From assembly GCF_002079055.1 (NCBI RefSeq), contig NC_047501.1:868001-932000 (forward strand): a stretch of DNA of 64,000 bases, given 5' to 3'. The position numbers and the translations under genes are program-made. A model generated the notes under the pieces. The model did no database searches. It had not been told where the DNA came from and was given only the letters and a program-made list of their open reading frames with translations. Source of the DNA: Saccharomyces paradoxus. Lineage: Eukaryota > Ascomycota > Saccharomycetes > Saccharomycetales > Saccharomycetaceae. This document shows positions 39,101 to 47,172 of this stretch, in pieces (the stretch's first letter is position 1; each line of letters starts with the position of its first letter).

Positions 39101-40878
39101 AGACGCTAGAAAATATGAAAAAAGAACACTTGATAGATATTGATAATCAAAAGACTAAAGATATGGAACTACAAAAAACCATTGAGGGCAATTTGCAATC
39201 CACTGAGCAAAGTCTAAACGACGCCCAATTAGAGTTGGAAGGAATGGTTAAACAACATGATGAACTGAAAGAAGAATCTAAAAAACAACTCGAAGAATTG
39301 GAGCAAACAAAGAAAACATTGGTTGAATACCGGACATTAAATGGGGATTTGCAAAACGAAGTTAAATCTTTAAAGGAAGAAATTGTTAGATTACAAACTG
39401 CCATGTCGCTGGGCACTGTCACGACTAGCGTATTACCTCAAACACCATTAAAGGATGTAATGGGAGGTGGTGCTTCAAATTTCAATAATATGATGCTTGA
39501 AAATCCAAACTTGTCACCTAACGACTTGAACTTAAAGTCTAGATCCACTCCATTGCCCGGAAACAATCACATTGATTCATTGAGTGTCGATCGCGAAAAC
39601 GGAGTCAATGCTACACAAATCAATGAAGAGTTATACAGATTATTGGAGGACACTGAAATTTTGAACCAAGAAATTACAGAAGGCCTATTAAAGGGATTTG
39701 AAGTTCCAGATGCTGGTGTAGCTATTCAACTAAGTAAAAGAGACGTTGTTTATCCGGCTAGAATACTGATTATAGTGTTAAGTGAAATGTGGAGATTCGG
39801 GCTAACCAAGCAAAGTGAAAGTTTCCTTGCTCAAGTGTTAACCACAATTCAGAAAGTCGTCACCCAATTGAAGGGTAACGATTTAATCCCAAGCGGTGTA
39901 TTCTGGTTAGCAAACGTTAGGGAGTTATACTCATTTGTGGTGTTTGCCCTGAATTCTATTCTAACTGAAGAAACCTTCAAAAATGGTATGACCGATGAGG
40001 AGTATAAAGAGTATGTTTCATTGGTTACAGAACTTAAGGATGATTTTGAAGCACTAAGTTATAACATATACAACATTTGGCTGAAAAAATTGCAAAAGCA
40101 GTTGCAAAAAAAGGCCATAAATGCTGTGGTCATATCCGAATCGTTACCAGGATTCAGCGCGGGAGAAACCAGTGGGTTTTTGAACAAGATTTTCGCTAAT
40201 ACTGAAGAATATACAATGGACGATATTTTGACCTTCTTCAACAGCATATACTGGTGCATGAAATCTTTCCATATTGAAACTGAAGTGTTCCACGCTGTAG
40301 TCACAACTTTGTTGAATTACGTGGATGCAATTTGTTTTAACGAGTTGATCATGAAACGTAATTTCTTGTCCTGGAAAAGAGGCCTTCAATTGAACTACAA
40401 TGTCACTAGATTAGAGGAATGGTGCAAGACGCATGGCTTAACAGATGGTACTGAGTGCTTACAACATTTGATTCAGACCGCTAAACTACTTCAAGTCCGC
40501 AAGTATACCATCGAAGATATTGATATCTTAAGAGGAATCTGTTATTCACTGACGCCTGCACAGTTGCAAAAATTGATATCGCAATACCAGGTGGCAGATT
40601 ATGAGTCTCCTATTCCACAGGAAATCTTAAGATACGTTGCTGACATTGTTAAGAAAGAAGCTGCGTTATCTACATCAGGCAATGACTCCAAGGGTCACGA
40701 GCATAGCAGTAGTATATTTATCACTCCAGAAACAGGGCCGTTCACTGACCCGTTCAGTTTGATAAAGACCAGAAAGTTTGATCAAGTAGAGGCCTATATA
40801 CCAGCGTGGTTATCCTTGCCTTCGACGAAGAGAATTGTTGATCTTGTTGCCCAGCAAGTCGTTCAAGACGGCCATTAG
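36154..40878 (+). CDS. MYO2: Myo2, class V myosin heavy chain
   Basis: 1574 residues, the same length as S. cerevisiae Myo2. It is the essential motor that walks on actin cables to carry secretory vesicles, vacuole, peroxisomes, mitochondria and spindle-orienting Kar9 into the bud. In order: an SH3-like N-terminal subdomain (1-60), then the motor domain (about 70-780) with P-loop GESGAGKT at residues 164-171, switch I 'NDNSSRFGKY' and switch II 'DIYGFEHFEKNSFEQFCIN'. A neck of six IQ motifs (about 785-925) binds calmodulin and Mlc1. A coiled coil (about 930-1090) and a globular DIL/cargo-binding tail (about 1150-1550) follow, the tail containing 'RILIIVLSEMWRFGLT'. The motor and tail look almost invariant, while the neck differs visibly from my memory of the S. 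cerevisiae protein. Its 3' neighbour SNC2 encodes a SNARE on the same vesicles. Confidence 0.98.
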   Translation: MSFEVGTRCWYPHKELGWIGAEVTKNEFNDGKYHLELQLEDDEVVSVDTKDLNNDKDQSLPLLRNPPILEATEDLTSLSYLNEPAVLHAIKQRYSQLNIYTYSGIVLIATNPFDRVDQLYTQDMIQAYAGKRRGELEPHLFAIAEEAYRLMKNDKQNQTIVVSGESGAGKTVSAKYIMRYFASVEEENSATVQHQVEMSETEQKILATNPIMEAFGNAKTTRNDNSSRFGKYLEILFDKDTSIIGARIRTYLLERSRLVYQPPSERNYHIFYQLMAGLPDQTKEELHLTDASDYFYMNQGGDTKINGIDDAKEYKITVDALTLVGITKETQHQIFKILAALLHIGNIEIKKTRNDASLSADEPNLKLACELLGIDAYNFAKWITKRQIITRSEKIVSNLNYNQALVAKDSVAKFIYSALFDWLVENINTVLCNPAVNDQISSFIGVLDIYGFEHFEKNSFEQFCINYANEKLQQEFNQHVFKLEQEEYVKEEIEWSFIEFNDNQPCIDLIENKLGILSLLDEESRLPAGSDESWTQKLYQTLDKSPTNKVFSKPRFGQTKFIVSHYALDVAYDVEGFIEKNRDTVSDGHLEVLKASTNETLINILEGLEKAAKKLEEAKKLELEQAGSKKPGPIRTVNRKPTLGSMFKQSLIELMNTINSTNVHYIRCIKPNADKEAWQFDNLMVLSQLRACGVLETIRISCAGFPSRWTFEEFVLRYYILIPHEEWDLIFKKKETTEEDIISVVKMILDATVKDKSKYQIGNTKIFFKAGMLAYLEKLRSNKMHNSIVTIQKKIRAKYYRKQYLQISQSINNLQSNVKGFVIRQRANHEMKVNCANLLQAAYRGHAIRASVFNVLKAIISLQTKIRKELKQRQLRQEHEYNAAVTIQSKVRTFEPRSRFLCTKRDTVVVQSLIRRRVAQRKLKQLKADAKSVNHLKEVSYKLENKVIELTQNLASKVKENKEMTERIKELQVQVEESAKLQETLENMKKEHLIDIDNQKTKDMELQKTIEGNLQSTEQSLNDAQLELEGMVKQHDELKEESKKQLEELEQTKKTLVEYRTLNGDLQNEVKSLKEEIVRLQTAMSLGTVTTSVLPQTPLKDVMGGGASNFNNMMLENPNLSPNDLNLKSRSTPLPGNNHIDSLSVDRENGVNATQINEELYRLLEDTEILNQEITEGLLKGFEVPDAGVAIQLSKRDVVYPARILIIVLSEMWRFGLTKQSESFLAQVLTTIQKVVTQLKGNDLIPSGVFWLANVRELYSFVVFALNSILTEETFKNGMTDEEYKEYVSLVTELKDDFEALSYNIYNIWLKKLQKQLQKKAINAVVISESLPGFSAGETSGFLNKIFANTEEYTMDDILTFFNSIYWCMKSFHIETEVFHAVVTTLLNYVDAICFNELIMKRNFLSWKRGLQLNYNVTRLEEWCKTHGLTDGTECLQHLIQTAKLLQVRKYTIEDIDILRGICYSLTPAQLQKLISQYQVADYESPIPQEILRYVADIVKKEAALSTSGNDSKGHEHSSSIFITPETGPFTDPFSLIKTRKFDQVEAYIPAWLSLPSTKRIVDLVAQQVVQDGH

Positions 40879-41166
40879 TACTGATGGCGCGAGAAACAGA
40901 ATTGTACATGAATGCTAAAAAAAGAAATGACAAAAAAGGAAAAAAAAAAAACTACATAGTTAATTAATAATAGAAGTATTTCTCAATAGTATGATAAAGA
41001 AATCGATATTATGGAAAATCTTAGGCAAGCGCTGTGTTGTTGTACACTGCACTAACTGTATTTTGCTTCTTACTGAATTTATAGGTTATGATTATATTAT
41101 TATTATTACTATTATGACTATTGTATATATATATTTTTTAAGATTAGCATCGGGAACCGATGAGCG

Positions 41167-41514
41167 TTAGCTGAAATGGACGACAATAGGGACGATAATT
41201 ACCACAAGTAAGATAATAACGACCAAGAATAAACACATCCTCATTTTTAGATCCTTCCACCACATTTGCTTTCTGACTCTGTTGGCGCCTCTCTTGAAGC
41301 CTTGTGCGGAGATAGCCAAATTATCTGCTTTGTCCTCAATGGAGGTTAATCTTTCACCACGTTCAGCAACCTTGTTGATGTTGTCTCTCATTATTCCCAC
41401 CGTATCATCGATCTCTTGTCTCAAAGCAGCAGTCTTGTTCTGGGAATTCGGGTTTGCACTTGAGGCACTCTCCTCTGGAGGTACATATGGATCGTATGGC
41501 ACTGATGACGACAT
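41167..41514 (-). CDS. SNC2: Snc2, exocytic v-SNARE (synaptobrevin/VAMP)
   Basis: 115 residues, the same length as S. cerevisiae Snc2. It is an R-SNARE on post-Golgi secretory and endocytic vesicles, pairing with Sso1/2 and Sec9 at the plasma membrane. The N-terminus is short and Pro/Ser-rich. The SNARE helix runs about residues 27-88 ('[31 protein letters not shown]...'), with the zero-layer arginine in 'VAERGERL'. A basic juxtamembrane '[11 protein letters not shown]' and a C-terminal anchor ([21 protein letters not shown]) follow. No intron is evident, unlike its paralogue SNC1. ATG at 41514. Confidence 0.97.
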   Translation of the reverse strand: MSSSVPYDPYVPPEESASSANPNSQNKTAALRQEIDDTVGIMRDNINKVAERGERLTSIEDKADNLAISAQGFKRGANRVRKQMWWKDLKMRMCLFLVVIILLVVIIVPIVVHFS

Positions 41515-41790
41515 AATTCTGCGTTCTTAATTTGTATTTAAAGGTGTTCCGAAATGTATGCTTGATTTACAGATACTATCCGCTTAGTAGCTACTTTATA
41601 CCTTGCTATAGAATGCAAACTATGTTTCAACTAATAGTTGAAGAAAACTAACTGGCTCCCCGCTTTTGCATCTTTTGGGTGCGACAACTGGTGTTTGTTT
41701 GGTCGCGCTGCACCACTCGCGCGCTGCAAGGCCAAAATCCGAAGAATTTTGAGCCACTTTTGCGGAATGCAGCAGAAAGAAGAAAAACTG

Positions 41791-41811
41791 TCACGTGTAT
41801 ATCATGTGACT
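41791..41811. promoter_or_regulatory. E-box pair / imperfect palindrome in the SNC2-PDR10 promoter
   Basis: TCACGTG (41791-41797) is an E-box of the Cbf1/Tye7/Pho4 class. It is mirrored 7 bp later by CATGTGA, giving a 21-bp imperfect palindrome starting one base earlier. It lies between the divergent SNC2 and PDR10 genes, about 20 bp from the first drug response element. Confidence 0.45.
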
Positions 41812-41828
41812 AATATCACTATGAACGC

Positions 41829-41836
41829 TCCGTGGA
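41829..41836 (+). promoter_or_regulatory. Pleiotropic drug response element 1 (TCCGTGGA)
   Basis: Exact TCCGTGGA, a standard Pdr1/Pdr3 binding site (TCCGYGGA), about 395 bp upstream of the PDR10 ATG. Confidence 0.85.
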
Positions 41837-41895
41837 ATGGAGTTTTGGGGCGAGTGAATCATTCCGTGCATTGCTTCAGCCGCACATGGTTTTGT

Positions 41896-41903
41896 TCCAC
41901 GGA
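41896..41903 (-). promoter_or_regulatory. Pleiotropic drug response element 2 (TCCGTGGA, reverse)
   Basis: TCCACGGA on the plus strand is TCCGTGGA on the minus strand, about 330 bp upstream of PDR10 and in inverted orientation to the first element 67 bp away. A half-match TCCGTGCA lies between them (about 41863). PDR10 is a known Pdr1/Pdr3 target. Confidence 0.85.
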
Positions 41904-42053
41904 CTCATAAGGGATGCGGTAGGCAGAAAAACCCTTAATTTGATACAGTACACCAATTTCGTCGACACATTTCTATTTTGTTGGATTAATAATAATATAC
42001 TTGTTGTCATTAATACCAATATTGTAGCGGGGCTTCTCCGATGTAGCGAGCTT

Positions 42054-42069
42054 TATATAAGTATAAAAG
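42054..42069 (+). promoter_or_regulatory. TATA box of PDR10
   Basis: TATATAAG directly followed by TATAAAAG, about 165 bp upstream of the ATG, both fitting TATAWAWR-type boxes. A TATA-containing promoter is usual for inducible drug-resistance genes. Confidence 0.65.
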
Positions 42070-42229
42070 AAGGACAGTAGTGCAAAGGGACTCTTATTTT
42101 TCTTGTCTCGTCCCTATGACACGACTATACAAGATATTCGGTGCTGTTATATCTCTACACTTTGTAAAAACGTTTCTGGTATAGCAGAAAATATCAAGCA
42201 ATAGCTTCTGGCCTTATATAATTGTCAGC

Positions 42230-45200
42230 ATGTTGCAGGCACTCTCAAGTTCAAACCCGGGCTTGAATGAAGGAAATGCTGCTTCGTCGGCCTATTCACC
42301 AAGCGAGACACAGCCGTACGAAGGCCTCGACACGGCAGCTCAGGAAGAAATAAGAGAGTTGGCAAGAACACTGACGAGCCAATCTTCTCTTTTATCCCAG
42401 GAGAAACACCTTGCCGGAACAGGCGACCCGAATACACTAGCAGCTGCTTCTTCGTCGTCTTCGAGCAAGTCTATTTTCACTAGTGATATCAAAGGTGTCA
42501 ACCCAATACTTTTGGATGTCAATGATCCAGATTACGACGAGACATTAGACCCTCGGTCAGAAAACTTCTCTAGTGTCAGATGGGTGCGAAACATGGCGCA
42601 AGTATGCGAAAATGATTTGGATTTCTATAAACCGTTCTCGTTAGGTTGCGCCTGGAAAGATTTGAGTGCCTCTGGCGATTCTGCCGATATTTCCTACCAA
42701 GGAACGTTTGGTAATATGCCCATCAAGTACCTGAAAATGGGTTGGAGGCGCATTTCTCAACGTCTTTTCTGCCGGAAACATGACAAAAATGAAGAGAATG
42801 ATTCCACTTTCCAAATTTTGAAGCCGATGGACGGATGCATCAACCCGGGAGAACTACTGGTTGTCCTTGGGCGGCCAGGTGCAGGATGTACTACGCTGCT
42901 GAAATCTATATCCGTAAATACACACGGATTCAAGATCTCTCCGGACACAATCATTACATATAACGGATTTTCCAGCAAAGAAATCAAAAACCATTACCGT
43001 GGTGAAGTGGTCTACAATGCAGAATCAGATATACATATTCCGCACTTGACGGTATTCCAAACTTTATACACAGTGGCAAGACTGAAGACACCAAGGAACA
43101 GAATCAAGGGTGTAGATAGGGACACATTTGCCAAACATGTCACTGAAGTGGCAATGGCAACTTACGGACTGAGCCACACCGCAGATACGAAAGTAGGTAA
43201 TGATTTTGTTCGTGGTGTATCCGGGGGGGAGAGGAAAAGAGTTTCCATTGCTGAAGTGTCTATATGTGGCTCTAAGTTTCAATGCTGGGATAATGCCACG
43301 AGGGGCTTAGATTCGGCTACTGCACTGGAATTCATCAAAGCCTTGAAAACGCAGGCCTCTATCACAAAGTCTGCAGCAACTGTGGCCATTTACCAATGTT
43401 CTAAAGATGCCTATGACTTGTTCGATAAAGTATGTGTTCTTTATGATGGTTACCAAATTTTCTTTGGTCCAAGTAAACAGGCCAAAAAGTACTTTCAAAG
43501 AATGGGGTATGTTTGTCCCGAAAGACAGACCACAGCAGACTATTTGACCTCTATTACTAGTCCTTCTGAAAGAATCAAGGACGAAAACATGGTTAAACAC
43601 GGAATTGAGATCCCACAAACAGCCTATGAAATGAACCAGTACTGGATACAATCAGAAGAATACAAGCAATTGCAAGTACAAGTGAGCGAACATTTAGATA
43701 CAGACTCATCCCAGCAAAGAGAACAAATGAAGGACGCACATATTGCCAAACAATCGAAGAGGGCACGGCCCTCTTCCCCTTATACAGTAAGTTTCTTTTT
43801 GCAGGTTAAGTATATTCTAATCAGGGATTTTTGGAGGATTAAAAACGATCCAAGTATTCAACTATTTACAGTTTTGAGCCATGCGGCAATGGCCCTTATA
43901 TTGGGATCAATGTTCTATAAAGTCATGCTTTCCACTACCACGACAACGTTTTATTACCGAGGCGCGGCTATTTTTTTTGCTATCTTGTTTAATGCGTTCT
44001 CATCACTTTTAGAGATCTTTTCACTCTATGAGACAAGGCCTATCACCGAAAAGCACAAGACTTACTCGTTGTATCGCCCAAGTGCTGATGCTTTCGCTTC
44101 TACATTTTCTGACGTTCCAACAAAATTGGCCACGGCAATAACTTTCAACATACCGTATTATTTTTTAATCAATTTAAAAAGAAATGCCGGTGCTTTTTTC
44201 TTTTACTTTTTGATCAATATCATAACAGTTTTTGCTATGTCACATTTGTTCAGATGTATTGGTTCGGTGTCAAAGACTTTACCCCAGGCAATGGTTCCCG
44301 CATCTGTTCTTTTGTTAGCTTTTGCAATGTACACTGGGTTTGCAATCCCAAGAGTCCAAATGCTTGGCTGGTCAAAATGGATTTCGTATATCAACCCATT
44401 GTCTTATCTTTTTGAATCACTAATGATTAACGAATTCCATGATAGAAATTTTCCATGTGCGCAGTACATACCCAATGGGCCGAATTATGCAAATGCAACA
44501 GGTGACGAAGTGATCTGCTCCGCTCTCGGTGCTGTCCCCGGTAATACTTATGTGAGTGGTGATGATTTCATTCAAACGAACTACGGCTTTCGGCATAAGA
44601 ATAAATGGCGGTCTATTGGTATTGGTTTAGCTTACATCATTTTTTTTTTATTTTTGTATTTATTCATCTGTGAATACAATGAAGGAGCAAAGCAAAATGG
44701 TGAAATGTTAGTATTCCCTCATAGCGTGGTTAAAAAAATGAAGAAGAAGGGCATTGTCTCTGGGAAGAGAAGTAAAAACAAACCCACATTGTCAGCACCT
44801 GATGCTGAGAAGGACATAGAGATGAACAACGATTCAAGTGTCACCGATACAAGGTTTTTACGGGACTCTGATGTAGCTGTGATGGGTAATAATAATATTG
44901 CAGCAAAGGAACAGTTTTCTTCTCCTTCATCTTCTGCGTCTAGAAGCAATAGCTTTAGTAAAAGTAACGATATTGAACTGTCCAAATCACAAGCGATTTT
45001 TCACTGGAAAAACTTATGCTACGATATTCCGATTAAAAAAGGGAAAAGGAGGATTTTAAATAATGTTGATGGTTGGGTCAAGCCTGGTACATTGACCGCC
45101 TTAATTGGTGCATCTGGTGCAGGAAAAACAACGTTATTAGACTGTCTTGCCGAAAGAACTACGATGGGTTTAATTACTGGTGATGTGTTCGTAGATGGGA

Positions 45201-46927
45201 GACCACGGGATGAGTCTTTCCCTAGATCAATTGGCTATTGTCAGCAGCAGGATTTGCATTTGAAAACTGCAACTGTGAGAGAATCATTAAGGTTTTCCGC
45301 ATACCTGCGTCAGGCTGATGATGTGTCCATTAAGGAGAAAGATAAATACGTTGAAGAGGTCATTGAAGTACTGGACATGGAACTTTATGCTGATGCTATA
45401 GTAGGCGTGCCTGGCGAAGGCTTAAATGTGGAGCAAAGAAAGAGGTTGACAATAGGCGTTGAATTAGCCGCCAAACCAAAACTGTTGGTATTTTTAGACG
45501 AGCCCACGTCTGGACTAGATTCCCAGACTGCATGGTCAACTTGTCAGTTAATGAAAAAATTGGCTAGTCGTGGACAAGCAATTTTATGTACCATCCACCA
45601 ACCTTCTGCCCTTCTAATGCAAGAATTTGATAGGTTACTATTTTTGCAAACTGGCGGACAAACTGTTTACTTTGGAGAGCTAGGGAAGGGCTGCAAGACA
45701 ATGATTAATTATTTCGAAGCCCATGGTGCTCATAAATGCCCTTCGGATGCCAATCCTGCCGAATGGATGTTGGAAATAGTGGGTGCAGCACCAGGAAGCC
45801 ACGCCAGCCAAGATTATTTTACCATTTGGAGAGATTCTGAAGAATATAAAGAAATTAGAAAAGAGTTAGATTGGATGGAACGAGAATTACCTAAACGGAC
45901 AGAAGGTTCGTCAAACCAGGAACAGAAAGAATTCGCTACTTCAACTTTGTATCAGATCAAATTGGTTAGTTACCGATTATTCCACCAATATTGGAGAACA
46001 CCGTTTTACTTATGGTCAAAATTTTTTTTAGCAGTTGTGTCCGAACTCTTCATAGGCTTTACCTTTTTCAAAGCAAACACATCATTGCAGGGCTTGCAAA
46101 ACCAAATGCTAGCCATCTTTATGTTTACTGTGGTCTTTAACCCGATATTACAACAATACTTACCACTTTTCGTTCAGCAGAGAGAACTTTATGAAGCCAG
46201 AGAAAGACCATCAAGAACATTTTCATGGAAAGCATTTATTGTATCGCAGATTCTCGTAGAAATTCCCTGGAGTTTACTGGCCGGAACTATATCTTTTTTC
46301 GTCTACTATTATCCTGTAGGATTCTACAGAAATGCCTCTTATGCAAATCAACTTCATGAACGAGGTGCTTTATTCTGGCTGTTTGCATGTGCGTTTTACG
46401 TCTATATCAGTTCGATGGGAATATTGGTAATTTCATGTATTGAAATTGCAGAGAATGCTGCAAATCTTGCTTCACTATTGTTCATAATGTCGTTATCTTT
46501 TTGCGGTGTTCTGGCTACCTCGGATGTTCTACCAAGATTCTGGATTTTTATGTATAGAGTGTCACCTCTGACATATCTCATTGATGCTTTGCTGTCGGTC
46601 GGGTTGGCCAATGCCAAAGTCGTTTGTTCTAACGAAGAACTTTTAAGATTTGTCCCTCCGAGTGGTATGACATGCTTGGAGTATATGGAGCCTTATTTGC
46701 AATCAGCTGGGACAGGGTATCTGGTTGATGAGAGTTCCGAAACTGATTGTCAGTTTTGTCAATTTAGTTCCACCAATGACTATCTGAAAACTGTAAGTTC
46801 TTCGTATTCACGTAGATGGATGAACTACGGTATTTTCAGTGCGTATATTGTCTTTGACTATTGTGCAGCAATATTTTTATACTGGCTAGTAAGGGTTCCA
46901 AAGAAGAGCAAAAAATTAGAGAAATGA
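42230..46927 (+). CDS. PDR10: Pdr10, full-size ABCG/PDR multidrug transporter
   Basis: 1565 residues (1564 in S. cerevisiae), a plasma-membrane ABC transporter of the pleiotropic drug resistance family in the (NBD-TMD)x2 order. NBD1: Walker A 'GRPGAGCTT' with Cys220 in place of the usual Lys, signature 'VSGGE' at 330-334, and Walker B region 'CWDNATRGLD' lacking the catalytic Glu. NBD2: a canonical Walker A 'GASGAGKTT' (Lys966) and 'LLVFLDEPTSGLD', but a degenerate signature 'LNVEQ' at 1065-1069. So only one composite site is catalytically complete, the normal pattern of fungal PDR pumps. Two sets of six transmembrane helices follow each NBD, with a Cys-containing large loop before the last helix ('SSETDCQFCQFSS'). 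S. cerevisiae Pdr10 affects plasma-membrane lipid organisation and weak-acid response; substrates are poorly defined. Confidence 0.97.
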   Translation: MLQALSSSNPGLNEGNAASSAYSPSETQPYEGLDTAAQEEIRELARTLTSQSSLLSQEKHLAGTGDPNTLAAASSSSSSKSIFTSDIKGVNPILLDVNDPDYDETLDPRSENFSSVRWVRNMAQVCENDLDFYKPFSLGCAWKDLSASGDSADISYQGTFGNMPIKYLKMGWRRISQRLFCRKHDKNEENDSTFQILKPMDGCINPGELLVVLGRPGAGCTTLLKSISVNTHGFKISPDTIITYNGFSSKEIKNHYRGEVVYNAESDIHIPHLTVFQTLYTVARLKTPRNRIKGVDRDTFAKHVTEVAMATYGLSHTADTKVGNDFVRGVSGGERKRVSIAEVSICGSKFQCWDNATRGLDSATALEFIKALKTQASITKSAATVAIYQCSKDAYDLFDKVCVLYDGYQIFFGPSKQAKKYFQRMGYVCPERQTTADYLTSITSPSERIKDENMVKHGIEIPQTAYEMNQYWIQSEEYKQLQVQVSEHLDTDSSQQREQMKDAHIAKQSKRARPSSPYTVSFFLQVKYILIRDFWRIKNDPSIQLFTVLSHAAMALILGSMFYKVMLSTTTTTFYYRGAAIFFAILFNAFSSLLEIFSLYETRPITEKHKTYSLYRPSADAFASTFSDVPTKLATAITFNIPYYFLINLKRNAGAFFFYFLINIITVFAMSHLFRCIGSVSKTLPQAMVPASVLLLAFAMYTGFAIPRVQMLGWSKWISYINPLSYLFESLMINEFHDRNFPCAQYIPNGPNYANATGDEVICSALGAVPGNTYVSGDDFIQTNYGFRHKNKWRSIGIGLAYIIFFLFLYLFICEYNEGAKQNGEMLVFPHSVVKKMKKKGIVSGKRSKNKPTLSAPDAEKDIEMNNDSSVTDTRFLRDSDVAVMGNNNIAAKEQFSSPSSSASRSNSFSKSNDIELSKSQAIFHWKNLCYDIPIKKGKRRILNNVDGWVKPGTLTALIGASGAGKTTLLDCLAERTTMGLITGDVFVDGRPRDESFPRSIGYCQQQDLHLKTATVRESLRFSAYLRQADDVSIKEKDKYVEEVIEVLDMELYADAIVGVPGEGLNVEQRKRLTIGVELAAKPKLLVFLDEPTSGLDSQTAWSTCQLMKKLASRGQAILCTIHQPSALLMQEFDRLLFLQTGGQTVYFGELGKGCKTMINYFEAHGAHKCPSDANPAEWMLEIVGAAPGSHASQDYFTIWRDSEEYKEIRKELDWMERELPKRTEGSSNQEQKEFATSTLYQIKLVSYRLFHQYWRTPFYLWSKFFLAVVSELFIGFTFFKANTSLQGLQNQMLAIFMFTVVFNPILQQYLPLFVQQRELYEARERPSRTFSWKAFIVSQILVEIPWSLLAGTISFFVYYYPVGFYRNASYANQLHERGALFWLFACAFYVYISSMGILVISCIEIAENAANLASLLFIMSLSFCGVLATSDVLPRFWIFMYRVSPLTYLIDALLSVGLANAKVVCSNEELLRFVPPSGMTCLEYMEPYLQSAGTGYLVDESSETDCQFCQFSSTNDYLKTVSSSYSRRWMNYGIFSAYIVFDYCAAIFLYWLVRVPKKSKKLEK

Positions 46928-47172
46928 TTGAATGTGACTTCCTTCATTATATTTGCAAAACAATTTATTTTGTTTAGAAATTAATGTCATATTATTAAAT
47001 GTTTTGGGAAAGGAAATTGAAAAAATAGTTCAGATCTTTTGTTTTAACACAGCCGAAGAATGCTAGTGAACTAGTGTTCATAAATTGCCCAGTTTTGTGA
47101 CCTTATATACATACACATACGCCTACATATATATTATTTTTCATATCTATACGCCCGCTTTAACTAACTATA

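Larger units (their letters stand above)
41515..42229. other. Divergent intergenic region SNC2-PDR10
   Basis: 715 bp. Contains the drug response elements, E-box palindrome and TATA boxes listed separately. Plus-strand frames of 82-90 codons across it are interrupted by those elements' conserved spacing and have no domain, so they are not called. Confidence 0.55.
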
